Part shown: in pieces, positions 1 through 10,989 of the stretch | Numbering within the stretch: position 1 is the first letter of the stretch | Layout: each line of letters begins with the position of its first letter | NCBI RefSeq assembly: GCF_037975245.1 | Contig: NC_092581.1 | Location: forward strand, 16,619,303 to 16,683,302 | Direction of reading: 5' to 3' | DNA: 64,000 nt | DNA from: Apostichopus japonicus | Taxonomy: Eukaryota; Echinodermata; Holothuroidea; Aspidochirotida; Stichopodidae | Position numbers and translations under genes: made by a program | Notes under the pieces: generated by a model | The model's database searches: none | The model's input: only the letters and a program-made list of their open reading frames with translations | What the model was told of the DNA's origin: nothing

Positions 1-387
1 CAACTTTGTCTCAAAATGTATTTAATAAACTTGAATGAACCGATGGTTATCAAGATTTTCTTTTTGTCTTCATCAAACCTCCGATTTTCAATAGTAGATT
101 TAAAGTTTAAATGGCTATAAACAAAAACCTACTGTAACAATATTTTGAAAATGTTTAATTTAGACTTAATTATTTAATTCAATGATTCTTTCCACACACT
201 ACATGTGCATCAAATTGTAAAAGTTAAAAACGGAGATTTGAAGCTCTCAAATGGGTTGTGTTTATAAGTTATTTGGTTAGAGTCAAAAACATTTTCCAGA
301 GATTAAAGCTTATATTGAGCTGCTTACCTGCTTGCAGTAGATGCATGTTTGTTCCTCAAAAGAAATTAAAATTATTTTGCATAACTT

Positions 388-732
388 TCATTGAACCGCT
401 TGTCTTTTGCTCTCCTCTAATAAGAGTTTTAGTTTGCTCTCGCCGGGATGTATGCACCTCCGCTTAAAGATCTCGGTGGAACAGCATGGAAACTGCGTAA
501 AAGAGCAGCAGTGGGAATCCGTGGAATCTGTTAACAACTTATACAATATAGTACTCTTAGAATCCTGTTTGGGGCAGCGACAATGTCCCCCCTGATGGAC
601 TATCGCCTGATCTTCTGCCTCCTCCCGGGAGGTGTAAACTGGACTGTGGGAAGGGGTTCTCCTTGGACTGATGCTCAGATTTAGAGGCTGGGGGTTATCC
701 ACCGGTGAGTGAGGGGCGTGATGCATCTTCAT
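388..732 (-). CDS. NR0B-like N-terminal box, second copy (possible paralogue exon or relic)
   Basis: An open frame of 114 codons starts at ATG 732. Residues 51-67 (CRCP...SKSTILYKLL) align directly with residues 14-30 of the NR0B exon at 14 kb: the CxCP, SK, ILY and LL positions are shared with the same spacing. This is the LxxLL-type box typical of DAX-1/SHP amino termini. Residues 16-20 read PLNLS, which resembles a CtBP co-repressor docking motif (PxDLS type). After the box comes a Cys-rich stretch and RRCIHPGE, loosely like the LCNPKE that opens the ligand-binding domain in the other copy. The frame then stops at 388 and I find no helix 3 in any minus frame. A consensus donor (CAG|GTAAGC) lies just beyond, with the exon side ending at 328. 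It could be a diverged paralogue with different splicing, or a truncated copy. The window edge prevents a decision. Confidence 0.45.
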   Translation of the reverse strand: MKMHHAPHSPVDNPQPLNLSISPRRTPSHSPVYTSREEAEDQAIVHQGGHCRCPKQDSKSTILYKLLTDSTDSHCCSFTQFPCCSTEIFKRRCIHPGESKLKLLLEESKRQAVQ

Positions 733-3700
733 AGAGCCAACTTTCCGTTATCGAAAAGGTTATAGGAGAGGAAATTACTGTCATAAAAATTTTGAGAGCA
801 AACCAACTTTTTGTAATCCAGATGATTGCCAAGCTAAACAGTTTTTCCGGAAAAAATTGCTTTCCAATGAAGAGATGTCACTAAAAAACTTCAGCTTAGT
901 TGTGAAAGAAAAATATACCAAAGATAACAATTTCCAAGCACTAAAAATTAAATCTCAAAGTTTGACAAAATCTTGAAAATACCGCTGTAAACGCGATGGA
1001 ATTATTGAAGAAACTTTCCTGCTACTGAAGCCAGAGACACTCGAAAATGTTTTGTGGCAGTTTTCGGTGCGCTAGTAGGATTGTCTTTGATCAACAGTTT
1101 GGCCTTGAGACAGATTATTACATGTTTGTGTGTTGCACTTGTCAATGTCACACTGTTCTGCCGCAATGGCCTCGCTTGCAATGACAAACAGCCTTCACAG
1201 TGAATGGCTGAACAAACTAATTGGAAACATTTCTGATGCATATTCATCAAGGTCATCAAAGTTTCCTCCAATCAGATTACAGCTTTTACTAGACTTTACT
1301 ATATAGTAGTTCAAAATATGCTGGCTGTATTAAACTGTAGTTAATTATACGTACAAGGGGTTAATGCCACCTTAACAAGCTGAACTATGGTTAAGAGGAG
1401 CGTAGGTGGATGATGGCAGGTTATTAGAGTTTAATGAGATATCTCATGTTGGGCATTACGTATTTATTGAATTAAAACAAATGGAAACAAAATAAAATAT
1501 TTAGTGTGTTTACTGAAAAAATTTATATTGCTTTATGGAAGAAGAATTATTGCGCTATAGGTCTGCAACAAGCACATGTATGTGAGTGATTGCTATGTTA
1601 ACATACATATATATATCTTTGGTATTCTCTGCTAAGTACTGTCTTTTAAGTGATGGTAAGGGAGGGGAGGGGGATGGGGAGGGGGGAGGGGTAGTGGGAG
1701 GAATAATGGGAAAAGAGAATGATCAGGGATGAAGGATTCGATGTTTTAATTAAGCGTTATAGTTTCATCTACTTACTACTTGTAGTAACGATATTTATGT
1801 CTGTTAGTGTGAAGTACTGGACGATACAATTAAAATTTAAACTTTTACAGAAGAAGATAAAAATCAGGCATGCCCAGCACGCTAACCCTCTCAAACGGAC
1901 CTATCTTCACACCAAAGTATGACTTTCACATCTCATTAACAATACATTTATGGTTTGAATAAATAATATGTTACATGGTTTAGTAAGCACTATGCATATA
2001 TCAGAGGCAATCAATATTTTATATCATGTGAAATCATGTGAAAATGTGTAAGTCATGTGAAATTTTAAGTATTAAAAAGCAAATTTAAAAGGAAATCCAT
2101 CAATTACCACCCTTTCTTATACAATCTCAGACCCCCCTCTTCTCCCCACCCCCCACCCCCTCACTCTCCTAGAAAACATCTAAGATGCCATGCCATTCTG
2201 CAACTTTTAAGGACTTGTTCCTATTCAAAAGGTTTGATATAAAGGATCAACCATGAGGAAGAGAAAGAAGATGAGGTCCAGGACTGGAAAAAAATAAAGT
2301 TACATTTTTCTCTTTACTAAAATGGGAGAAAGACACTGACATTCCTGAAACTGTGCCCTGTTTGACTTTTTCTCCTTACCAGAGATTGATAGTTGTTCAA
2401 GTATTTATAAACCGAATATGTTAAATGTCACCGCAATTAAGGAAGGAGTTCTTAACATTCTCCTCCCCCCCCCCACAAAAAAAAAAAAAAACACTCCTCT
2501 ACTAGTCCATACATCAGACTACCAGCTCTAAATAAGTTTTGATGTTGTGAAATTAAAGTTTTCACATACTGCCACCATTTCCACTTTCACTGCTAGTGGC
2601 GCTATTCAAGATTTGCAGTTGCAAAGTTGACTCTGTTCAAACATGAAGTTACAGTTTAGTATTTTTTGTGTGGAAGATTTGTATTATTGGTTTGAGACAA
2701 TATCAGTTTGGAAAATTAGAAGAAATACGGAAAATGATGGAAGGAAGGGAAATCTTAAGGGGGATGATGGAGATTTGGGGGGGGGCAGGGAAGAAAAAGA
2801 AAAGAAGAAGTAGAATTACTTATAATAAACAAATGGATTTGGTATTGAAAACAAATATTCTACCCTCCCCCCACACAGGAATTAAACCCTACAGATGTTG
2901 AATATTAAGAACTGGCTAAGTTATAGTTATGATGTGCAGTACTATTTATGGCATTGAGAAAGTTTCTGTTCAGTACTCACATTCCCATGAACAGCAGGCA
3001 GGTTCTATTTGAAGAGAATGTTTCTGGTTGTCAATAGCAATAAACAGATAATGCCTACATGGCAGTATATCAGCTGAGATTATTATTATTGATATTATTG
3101 ATTATATGATTTAATATGCACAGTCATATGGAAAGAATATTTAATGACAAACTATTTTCATGTTCAAATATTACCAGAGCTCTCAAGTGTACAGTAAGGA
3201 CCATAACTCAACTTTGACAGAAATATGTGCCTTTGTGGTATTATAAGTACCAATCCTTTGGGCTTTTAGTCCCCCACACCTACCCCACCCTCCTCTCTGC
3301 AGAATAAGGTCATTATACCACCTTTTGCAATGAAAACATTATATTGATATCATAAACAGAAGGAGTTACTGTCTCTCTAACAGTGATATATCACAACCAG
3401 CATAAAAACTCAACAAATACAATGGTTGAAGCTAAATTTAGCAGGCTCCCCTAGCAACAATAATGCCTATAGATCCATATGACTGCTTTACTTAATTCAA
3501 GGCATGCTATGGACGACATACCAACATCTAGTTAGTTATACACCAGATGGCCAGTTAGCTTTGTGATTCCTTGCCTTATAAGTTGCTCAAAATTCCACAG
3601 ATCTGACTTATGTAGAGCAAGTAAGGTAAATTTATCCAACAATTAAGTGAGAACCAGAAGTGAACAGAGATGTCAATCTCTTATTTGCAGCAATCACTTG

Positions 3701-4390
3701 TGGGTATCAACCAAATAAATTTCACTGGTAAGGATTTTACAGTATAGCATTTTTATTCCAAAATGTGTCAGTATCCAGAAACGACAAGGTGATATCTAGA
3801 CACATAGATGTATGAGCAAATGGACATTTTCTTTTACTAATTTTGAGTTAGCAAATCATATCTGTGACCAACTATCCCTTTAATGATTGTCATTAAGCAA
3901 TGAGAATTACATTACATTGTTAATACACTGTGAAATATTTTCAAACCTTACTGCTAAACCCCCAAAGTCATCTAGTGTAAATAAGAGACAATAAGGCTGA
4001 TTTTGTGACCATTTGAGATAACCAGCTGCTGATCCCTTGGGTCAAGTTTGGGACTATTTGAAATAACCTGTTGACCCTTTGAAGCTCAGGCTGAGCACTG
4101 ATAAAGTACACTTGAGTCTGTTTAAAGCACAAGAGTAACAACTATTTGAAGCCTGATTTCACTTCATGGATGAATATATATAGGTATAGTTGAAGATCAA
4201 TTGAGATCTATTTTAGATATTGGGCCTACTCACTGAACAGAACTGAAATGGACCAAACTATGTTCACAATAGGAAAATCATAACATGGTAGAACTCACAG
4301 ATTAATTGTAGCTTTAAGTTTGGAGTTAAACATGTTTACAAGGATTACATACAAGATTATTATTTGGAGTAATCGTGTTCACACAGTTTT
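733..4390. other. No gene recognised
   Basis: AT-rich DNA with G- or C-rich patches at about 1660-1700, 2140, 2465-2490 and 2778. A minus frame at 1002-1271 and a plus frame at 739-975 are open but unrecognisable. If the two NR0B-like exons on the minus strand are separate genes, this is upstream of the second one. Confidence 0.5.
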
Positions 4391-4401
4391 CAGACTTTGA
4401 C

Positions 4402-4420
4402 CACACACACACACACACAC
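4402..4420. repeat. (CA)n microsatellite
   Basis: Nineteen bases of alternating C and A. Confidence 0.95.
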
Positions 4421-4796
4421 GTCAGCACAGATTGCAAAGGTTACTGAGCCTTCGGCATCCTAACCAAAAAATGTGAAAGGCTCCATGTTCAGGTGATTTC
4501 TAATTTCTGTTCTTGAAGGGAGCCCTCAGCTTATTAAGGCTTTCAATGGCATTTCCACTGGGTGAGCTGTATCAGTTGTACTAATCTGAAATATCCTGTC
4601 AGGACACTTGCTACTCGGACTGGAGCCTTTTAGTCTCTACCATGTATCAACAAAACCAAGTTCAAGTTGGGACGTTGAACCACTCAGCCTGCACTTCAGC
4701 ATGGCCTTGACAACTGAACAGCAGAGAAGTCAATGGATTGCTATTGTTCAGGAATTTAAGTGAAGGCCGACAAGCTTTCATGGGATCTTTGAAGAG

Positions 4797-5098
4797 TCAG
4801 GCCTTCAATTGTTTGGCACAAAGATGAAAGAGAGAGAGACTTGGGGTCTGTAGTTTACTGCTTATCCAGGAACCATATCTGCCCGCACACAGACCAATGA
4901 GTTCTTTAATACCCACAAACCCATTAAGAAGGAAGAAAAGGCAGGCCAAGGTCGAGTTGTATTGGCTTAAATGCACAAAAATAGCTGCTAGTAACCATAA
5001 AAGTATATTATTAGGGGTAGACGGTAGCGGTTTAGTTCGACTCAATCTATTCAGCAAGTTTTCTATTAGCTCTGTTAGCGTGTGTTGAACCCTTATGA
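4797..5098 (-). CDS. Weak candidate for NR0B second (C-terminal) exon
   Basis: An open frame on the receptor's strand, 9 kb downstream of exon 1, contains a Leu-rich helical stretch, then CLFF, then GFVGIKELIGL. In DAX-1/SHP the last exon contains LFFRP, then a G-x-V-x-I stretch and the AF-2 helix, so spacing and hydrophobic pattern are broadly similar. A splice acceptor (CCTTAG) at 5099-5100 leaves two bases before the frame, which fits the phase 1 donor of exon 1. Against it: the conserved Arg-Pro after LFF is missing, the pyrimidine tract is poor, and Leu-rich frames arise easily by chance. The real exon may lie beyond the left edge of the window. Confidence 0.22.
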
Positions 5099-5416
5099 CT
5101 AAGGTCCTCAAAATTACATTGTTTGTGTAACACTGCAGCAACCAAACATACTGTATTTAAGATACATGATATATATCCATAACATTAATTGAATTGAACA
5201 TGTGTAGTACCATGCTATAGGCATACTGTAGGTCTGGCCTCGGCAAGTCTTAAAATTACTAAGAAAGTTCTTCACATCAGAGCTGCATTGAACGAACTTC
5301 TCCCAGTCAGTTAAATAGTGCCTTAGAAGCTATCCGGAAAAAAAGTCCACAAATCAAAACAGTATCATTCAGAAGTTTACAGAGTTTACAATTATGTAAA
5401 GGCCTTATTGATCCAT

Positions 5417-5759
5417 CTATGGTCCATCTTTCCCAACCTGGAGTCCACAGACTTCTAGTGGGTCTGTGAGTTTGGAAGGTACCTGCAGAGGGGGGGGGGG
5501 CAGAGCTAGGGGCCCACATGGGGTTCATGCATGTTTCAATTTGCAAAAGTGTTGGCTGTGATATCATTTTACTGGCTTTAACTCTATTAAGACAGTAAGA
5601 GCAAGTCTGAGAATGACCTCAAGCCCCCCACCCCCAACCATGGCGGGGGGTCTGAGGTCAGTGTCACTCATTGATGACACTGTCTTAGTCTGAGGGGTCC
5701 ATAAAATTTGTTTGTTGTCCCTAGGGGTAAACAGATGGAAAATGGTTGAGGCTGCTATG
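5417..5759. mobile_element. Degraded hAT-like repeat
   Basis: The left part (CCCAACCTGGAGTCCACAGA, then GGGTCTGTGAG) and the right part (GGTCCATAAAATTTG, then GGGGTAAACAGATGG and GGTTGAG) follow the layout of common hAT-derived repeats with CAGTGGTTCCCAACC-type ends. The termini are too diverged to align well and no target duplication is visible. A poly-G tract lies at about 5490-5499 and a poly-C patch at 5626. Confidence 0.35.
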
Positions 5760-8700
5760 GTCTTGGGTCTTTCTCAAGTACTGTATGCACAGAGCATACT
5801 ACAGTAGTACAAGTGTAAATACCAACCAGGCTGCTGATGAAACTATAATATCAAACAACGAAGAATCACTACAAGTGAGTGAAACAGCATCAACCTTGGA
5901 TTATCCAGATCATGGATCATAATTATATAGTAGGCACTAGGCCAACTACAGTACATGTCTTATCACAAGTCTAGGTATTTAAGAAATTAAGATTTCATCA
6001 GTATATGGACAAACATTCTGCCAGGGATATTCTGACATTCCAAGGTTTGACTAAACTAATACGTTAAATATTCTCGATGTCATTGAGCTGAGAATCAATT
6101 TTGATTAGTTACGTTAGCAATATTTGGTGATAAATCTAGAAGGCTGACTTAGTTTAAATGATTAATTGCAGTTTCTTTTGATTGATAACCTGCACATTTC
6201 TTGAAATTAACAACTAAATGCCAAAAAAATTACAAGGTCATTAATACTGCCTACAAAATATGCTAGAAAAGCTGACTAATATGCTAGAAGGTCAACTATT
6301 GGTCTCTCATTTTCAAACCTTAACAAGCAGAATACTGCCACCCCTCATAGCCTTGTTTGACTTCTGAGAAATATTTGGTAGAAAAAAATTGAAGCCTAAT
6401 AAAACTGAGCCTATAATGACCATTGTCAAGCAAGCCAGTATAGGATGATAAGAAGGGACGCTTAACCACCCTTCTAATGTATTTACATTCTTTTAGTACA
6501 TGTAATAGTAATCCTACCGTTTACCAACCTCTAACAATTTGAACATGACAGCAGACTGGTCACTCACCCACCCATTCAGGATCCAACTGAATTAAGTGGA
6601 CAAAACTAAGTGGACAAAACCAGGAAATTAAGTTATTTTAGCTGGTGGGGAAAACAAAGACATTTCTCTTTCAATGTAAGAATTCACACTAGTAAACCAA
6701 GAAGAGGTCATGTCAGGTCTAAATGTGGGAAGCAACCTATCCCCCCCCCCCACAGGGACATGTCAGTAACCTTATGATTAATGGGTGAATCAACTAGCCA
6801 GGCCTATCTTTCACTATCAGATAAACAAATCAAATGAAACCACAGAGCAGTAATACACTATCTCATGTTCAACTTTGAATTGAATGGCTGGAAAAATGCC
6901 CACAGGAAGTCTGTGCTTTGTTAGCCCAATAACATAACATGATGGTGTACAGCTTGTTCTTCAGTTCTGTACCCACCCGTTGCAGACATCCTTCCACATG
7001 TGGGATGCTATTCTATCATCAAAACAACTTTACTAAAAGACTTCAGAAATTGTTGCAGAAAGCATAAAATTGTTACCCACCCCAAGGACTGAATTGTCCC
7101 AAACTTCAGCTTTAAAACTGAGTAACATTTCAAAAAAATAATTTTCAAAATTTCTTGACATCTTCATCATCATCTAATATAACAGAATATTATTCTATTT
7201 AATTGGAAATTGAATGATTGAATTGGCAGGTACCGAGTCCTTCCGATTCATATACTTTTTGAAAACTCTTTTTTGAAAACTCAAAAGTAGTGCCAAGTTC
7301 AACCAACCCAAATGCACTGCATCGAGGACACCCTTTATGCCACCAACTGTCACTGATAGCCAACCTTCTACTTTTGCAAAATAGTCATCTGGTATTTTTC
7401 TAGTAGCATTGTGAGTGAGTTTTTAAAACTAACCTGCTGGGGGCTGAAAGGATGTTTAGTTAAAATGCCAAGTATGCAAGGTTGTCATTTACATGTCACT
7501 TGCACAGTAGGCTCTCAGGGACAAAGTTGTCCTTCAAAGTAATAACTCTTTCACAGCCAACATATTATTTTTTGCAAAGGATGCAAGAAATTAAAACTAT
7601 ATAAAAGGCATATTCTGGAAGGCAATGTGAAATTTATAAATTTATAGCCAACAGACCAAAAAAAAAAAAAAACATTACAAGCTGAAAACCTGATCCCATT
7701 TTCTTTTTCCGATATCCCATAATGATGCGTGCTTAGGGGTAACTCGTTTTTGGCCAGAAGAAATTCTTGGTCTCCATAGAAAATGCAAAACACACACAAA
7801 ATTTTAACACACATTACTACTGCTCAAAAGGTTCAACATTATACCAACTCCCAATAACACATATATGTATGCTTCTTTCTGAAAGGTATACCTCTGGTTT
7901 CATTAATATCAATGTTGGAATATTAATGAGCTTGACAATCATTCATTACTCTCAGAACAAAAAAAAAAGTAATCTGTACAGCTTGTTTATTAATTCTGAG
8001 GACAAAAAGAAAAGTTTTTTTTTCACTTTCACTTTTAAAGATACATGTACTAAGCCTAAGAGTAAAATATGTAAATATGAAATAATATTTGAAGCATTCA
8101 TTCAAGTTGATGAGGTCAGATTGAATGTGAAGAGGGTGCTTTAGGCCATCTACCGGATTTCGGTTTTTGTATTGTACACTGTATGTGCAGAAACTACATG
8201 TTACCATACATGTACTACTGTATATTATAACATTATAGTGTGGAAGTTCATATGTGTCGTCAATAGGCCAATGTACTCTTCATATATGTTTTGCAATGCT
8301 TTGTTATAAATAGAAACCTTATGACCGTGCTTAAAACAAAATAATATAGTTTTAGGTTATATTAAGAGACTTAGTCAAATATTTTAGAGTACTGTATATA
8401 GAGTACTGTATATGTAGTGTACTGAGATACTCTAGAGATAGAAAGAATTAAGTTGCTATTGATATGTAATCAGTGATGTTTCTAAATATGCTAGGTAGTC
8501 CAATAATGGTCACTTAAACTGGAACATCAACACGTACTCTGCAGCTGGCCTTTAATAATGTTCTTTCACTGAGACTTCAAACAGCTACTGTAAGTTTGTA
8601 GGTCAGATCCTTTGGGAAATTACTCTTAAAAACTGTTATAAACTCTAAACAGGCTTTCATTTGTAGCCGACCTTTAAGTAAGCTCTGTATAAACCAAAAG

Positions 8701-8800
8701 ACATCTTCCTTTCCTTGCTGTAAACCCCTCCCCCCGCCCCCCCCCCCCAAACTACAGCATTCAACCATGTGTTATTGTAAAGGGAAGCAGAGTGACATAA
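5760..8800. other. No gene recognised (presumed NR0B intron or intergenic)
   Basis: AT-rich, with poly-C or poly-A runs near 6741, 7659 and 8733. Short repeats of AGTACTGTATAT occur at about 8385-8420. Confidence 0.5.
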
Positions 8801-8802
8801 AC

Positions 8803-8834
8803 CAGGGAGTTGTTATGGAATTAACAACTCCCTG
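8803..8834. other. Perfect 13-bp inverted repeat (hairpin)
   Basis: CAGGGAGTTGTTA and its exact reverse complement are separated by six bases. It is followed by no T-run. It lies in the presumed NR0B intron. It could be a cruciform, a structured RNA, or the remains of an inverted duplication. Confidence 0.85.
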
Positions 8835-9366
8835 CATAAACAGACAAGACTTGTTTGGAGGCAGCTGTGGACAGAATCAACTATGTCAACTTGGGACCTT
8901 GGCTTATACTACTCACCAATTTGTGACCAACCATAACCCCTGAAACAACGACTTTAACAGCAGTGCAATTGTAATATAAATTACAGAACCCTCTAAGTTC
9001 ACAATTTATCTAGATGTAGCAAAACTTGTATTATTATTGCCTTTACAAACTTTTCTGCTTGGGCAACTTTAGCAGAAGAATTCCATTTCCAGTTGACTGT
9101 GGGCTAAAAGTCAAGGTCATCTGAATCTAGTCAACACTGTAACCTACTTGGCATCTTTCAAGCTGATATGTGAGCTTGAGGTGTGAAAACAACTAAATAT
9201 AAAACCATCTAATCCTTGTTATTTTCAATCATCGGGACTCATGTGTGTCAAATTCTGGCACAAATAAGGTTAAACTGTAGTGACAATTTTGCAAGAGAGG
9301 ATATTTTTTGGATGGGGGAAGTGGGGGTCAGGGAGAGAAGGGGAAGGGAATGGAAAAGAGACAAAT

Positions 9367-9463
9367 GGAGGAGGAGGAGGAGGCGGAGGCAGAGGAGGAG
9401 TAGGAGGAGGAGGAGGAGGAGGAGGAGGAGGAGGAGGAGGAGGAGGAGGAGGAGGAGGAGGAG
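9367..9463. repeat. (GGA)n microsatellite
   Basis: About 97 bases of GGA repeats with a few C or T interruptions in the first half. It continues the purine-rich strand bias that starts near 9300. The poly-Arg, poly-Gly and poly-Leu frames over it are not genes. Confidence 0.95.
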
Positions 9464-10440
9464 TGAAGGGTTATATGTGGACATTGGAAAGATATGGAAT
9501 GGGTTGATAAAGATGATTGGTGTTAATCATTATAGTAAGAAGTGGATGCTAAAGAAAACAACTGTGTCTCATTTGCCAATATGTTTCCATATATCTGGGT
9601 AGTAATGGAAACTTATATAACCATAGTTAAAACTTCAATCACAATTTCTTCATTGCTGATAAATGTTCTGAGTTTGTCTGTAGAAGAATTGTTAAGAAAG
9701 GAACGTTTTTTTGTGTCGTTTTATTTTCTTCTTCAAAGTAATGCTGGCTGTATCTTACGATGCAACAAGGGCAATTTAATCTTCCTTAAATATTGGCAGA
9801 ACACACACATCTCATTAATGGCTTAATTGTTACTACCGCACTGTTTTTGCAATTCTGTGTAAAAGTGCAATCACATTAAGCGTGCACATAATCTTGTCCT
9901 CCGTTACCCTCTGAAGTGCAAACAGATGTCAATATTTGTCACAATATCAACTATATAAGCATTGTGCTAATAAAAGTGGGTGGTTTATAAGATACGTACT
10001 AGGTAATATCCTCATTTGGTAGAAAGATATTGCATACCTAAGTATTCTGGACATATACAATATATGTATTGTGCTGTAGCCTACTGCCTGTTAATTTTTA
10101 ATGTAGACGTTGTTGTTCCCACATGGACGATTGCCACATGTAAGATTACTTGCCTTTTATCATTGAGTTTATCATTGAGGCTGTTGAGCCCAGTTAACAA
10201 ATTTACCCACAGTTGGGAGGTGGGAGGGTAGGAAGGTTGGGGAAGGGATTAGAAGTATGGGAGGGGTGGGGGAGGGATTAGAAGTATGGGAGGGATGGGG
10301 GAGTAATTTTCTTTAATATTCTTTTGGACAATAAAGAAAGAAAAGAAACATGTCTATGTTTGTGAGCAGTTATAACCTTTAATGATGGACATGTTGAATA
10401 TTTATCTGTGTACCAGCCAATGATGTTCATTCTTTCATAC

Positions 10441-10922
10441 AGAGGGAGGGAGGGAGGGAGGGAGGGAGGGAGGGAGGGAGGGAGGGAGGGAGGGAGGGAG
10501 GGAGGGAGGGAGGGAGGGAGGGAGGGAGGGAGGGAGGGAGGGAGGGAGGGAGGGAGGGAGGGAGGGAGGGAGGGAGGGAGGGAGGGAGGGAGGGAGGGAG
10601 GGAGGGAGGGAGGGAGGGAGGGAGGGAGGGAGGGAGGGAGGGAGGGAGGGAGGGAGGGAGGGAGGGAGGGAGGGAGGGAGGGAGGGAGGGAGGGAGGGAG
10701 GGAGGGAGGGAGGGAGGGAGGGAGGGAGGGAGGGAGGGAGGGAGGGAGGGAGGGAGGGAGGGAGGGAGGGAGGGAGGGAGGGAGGGAGGGAGGGAGGGAG
10801 GGAGGGAGGGAGGGAGGGAGGGAGGGAGGGAGGGAGGGAGGGAGGGAGGGAGGGAGGGAGGGAGGGAGGGAGGGAGGGAGGGAGGGAGGGAGGGAGGGAG
10901 GGAGGGAGGGAGGGAGGAGGGG
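10441..10922. repeat. (GGGA)n microsatellite, about 480 bp
   Basis: Nearly 120 copies of GGGA without an interruption that I can see, ending in GGAGGGG. The plus strand is all purine. It can form G-quadruplexes or triplex DNA. The long frames across it (Gly-Arg-Glu-Gly or Ser-Leu-Pro-Pro repeats) are artefacts. Confidence 0.97.
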
Positions 10923-10989
10923 TGACTATCACCAATATTTCATCCAAATCAGATTAAAGTCAAAGGCAAGACAGTCAGCCTTGACAGAG

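Noticed and set aside
738-1271. Open frames on both strands between the NR0B-like exon and 1.3 kb
   Set aside because: No recognisable domain, splice support or codon signal; kept only as a note.
5307-5400. GLFFRIA peptide as the NR0B last exon
   Set aside because: It has the LFFR word but no acceptor, no AF-2 helix, an early stop, and it borders a degraded hAT repeat. A four-residue match is expected by chance at this scale.
9216-9602. Arg-, Gly- and Leu-rich frames
   Set aside because: They come from the GGA microsatellite and overlap on both strands in several frames.
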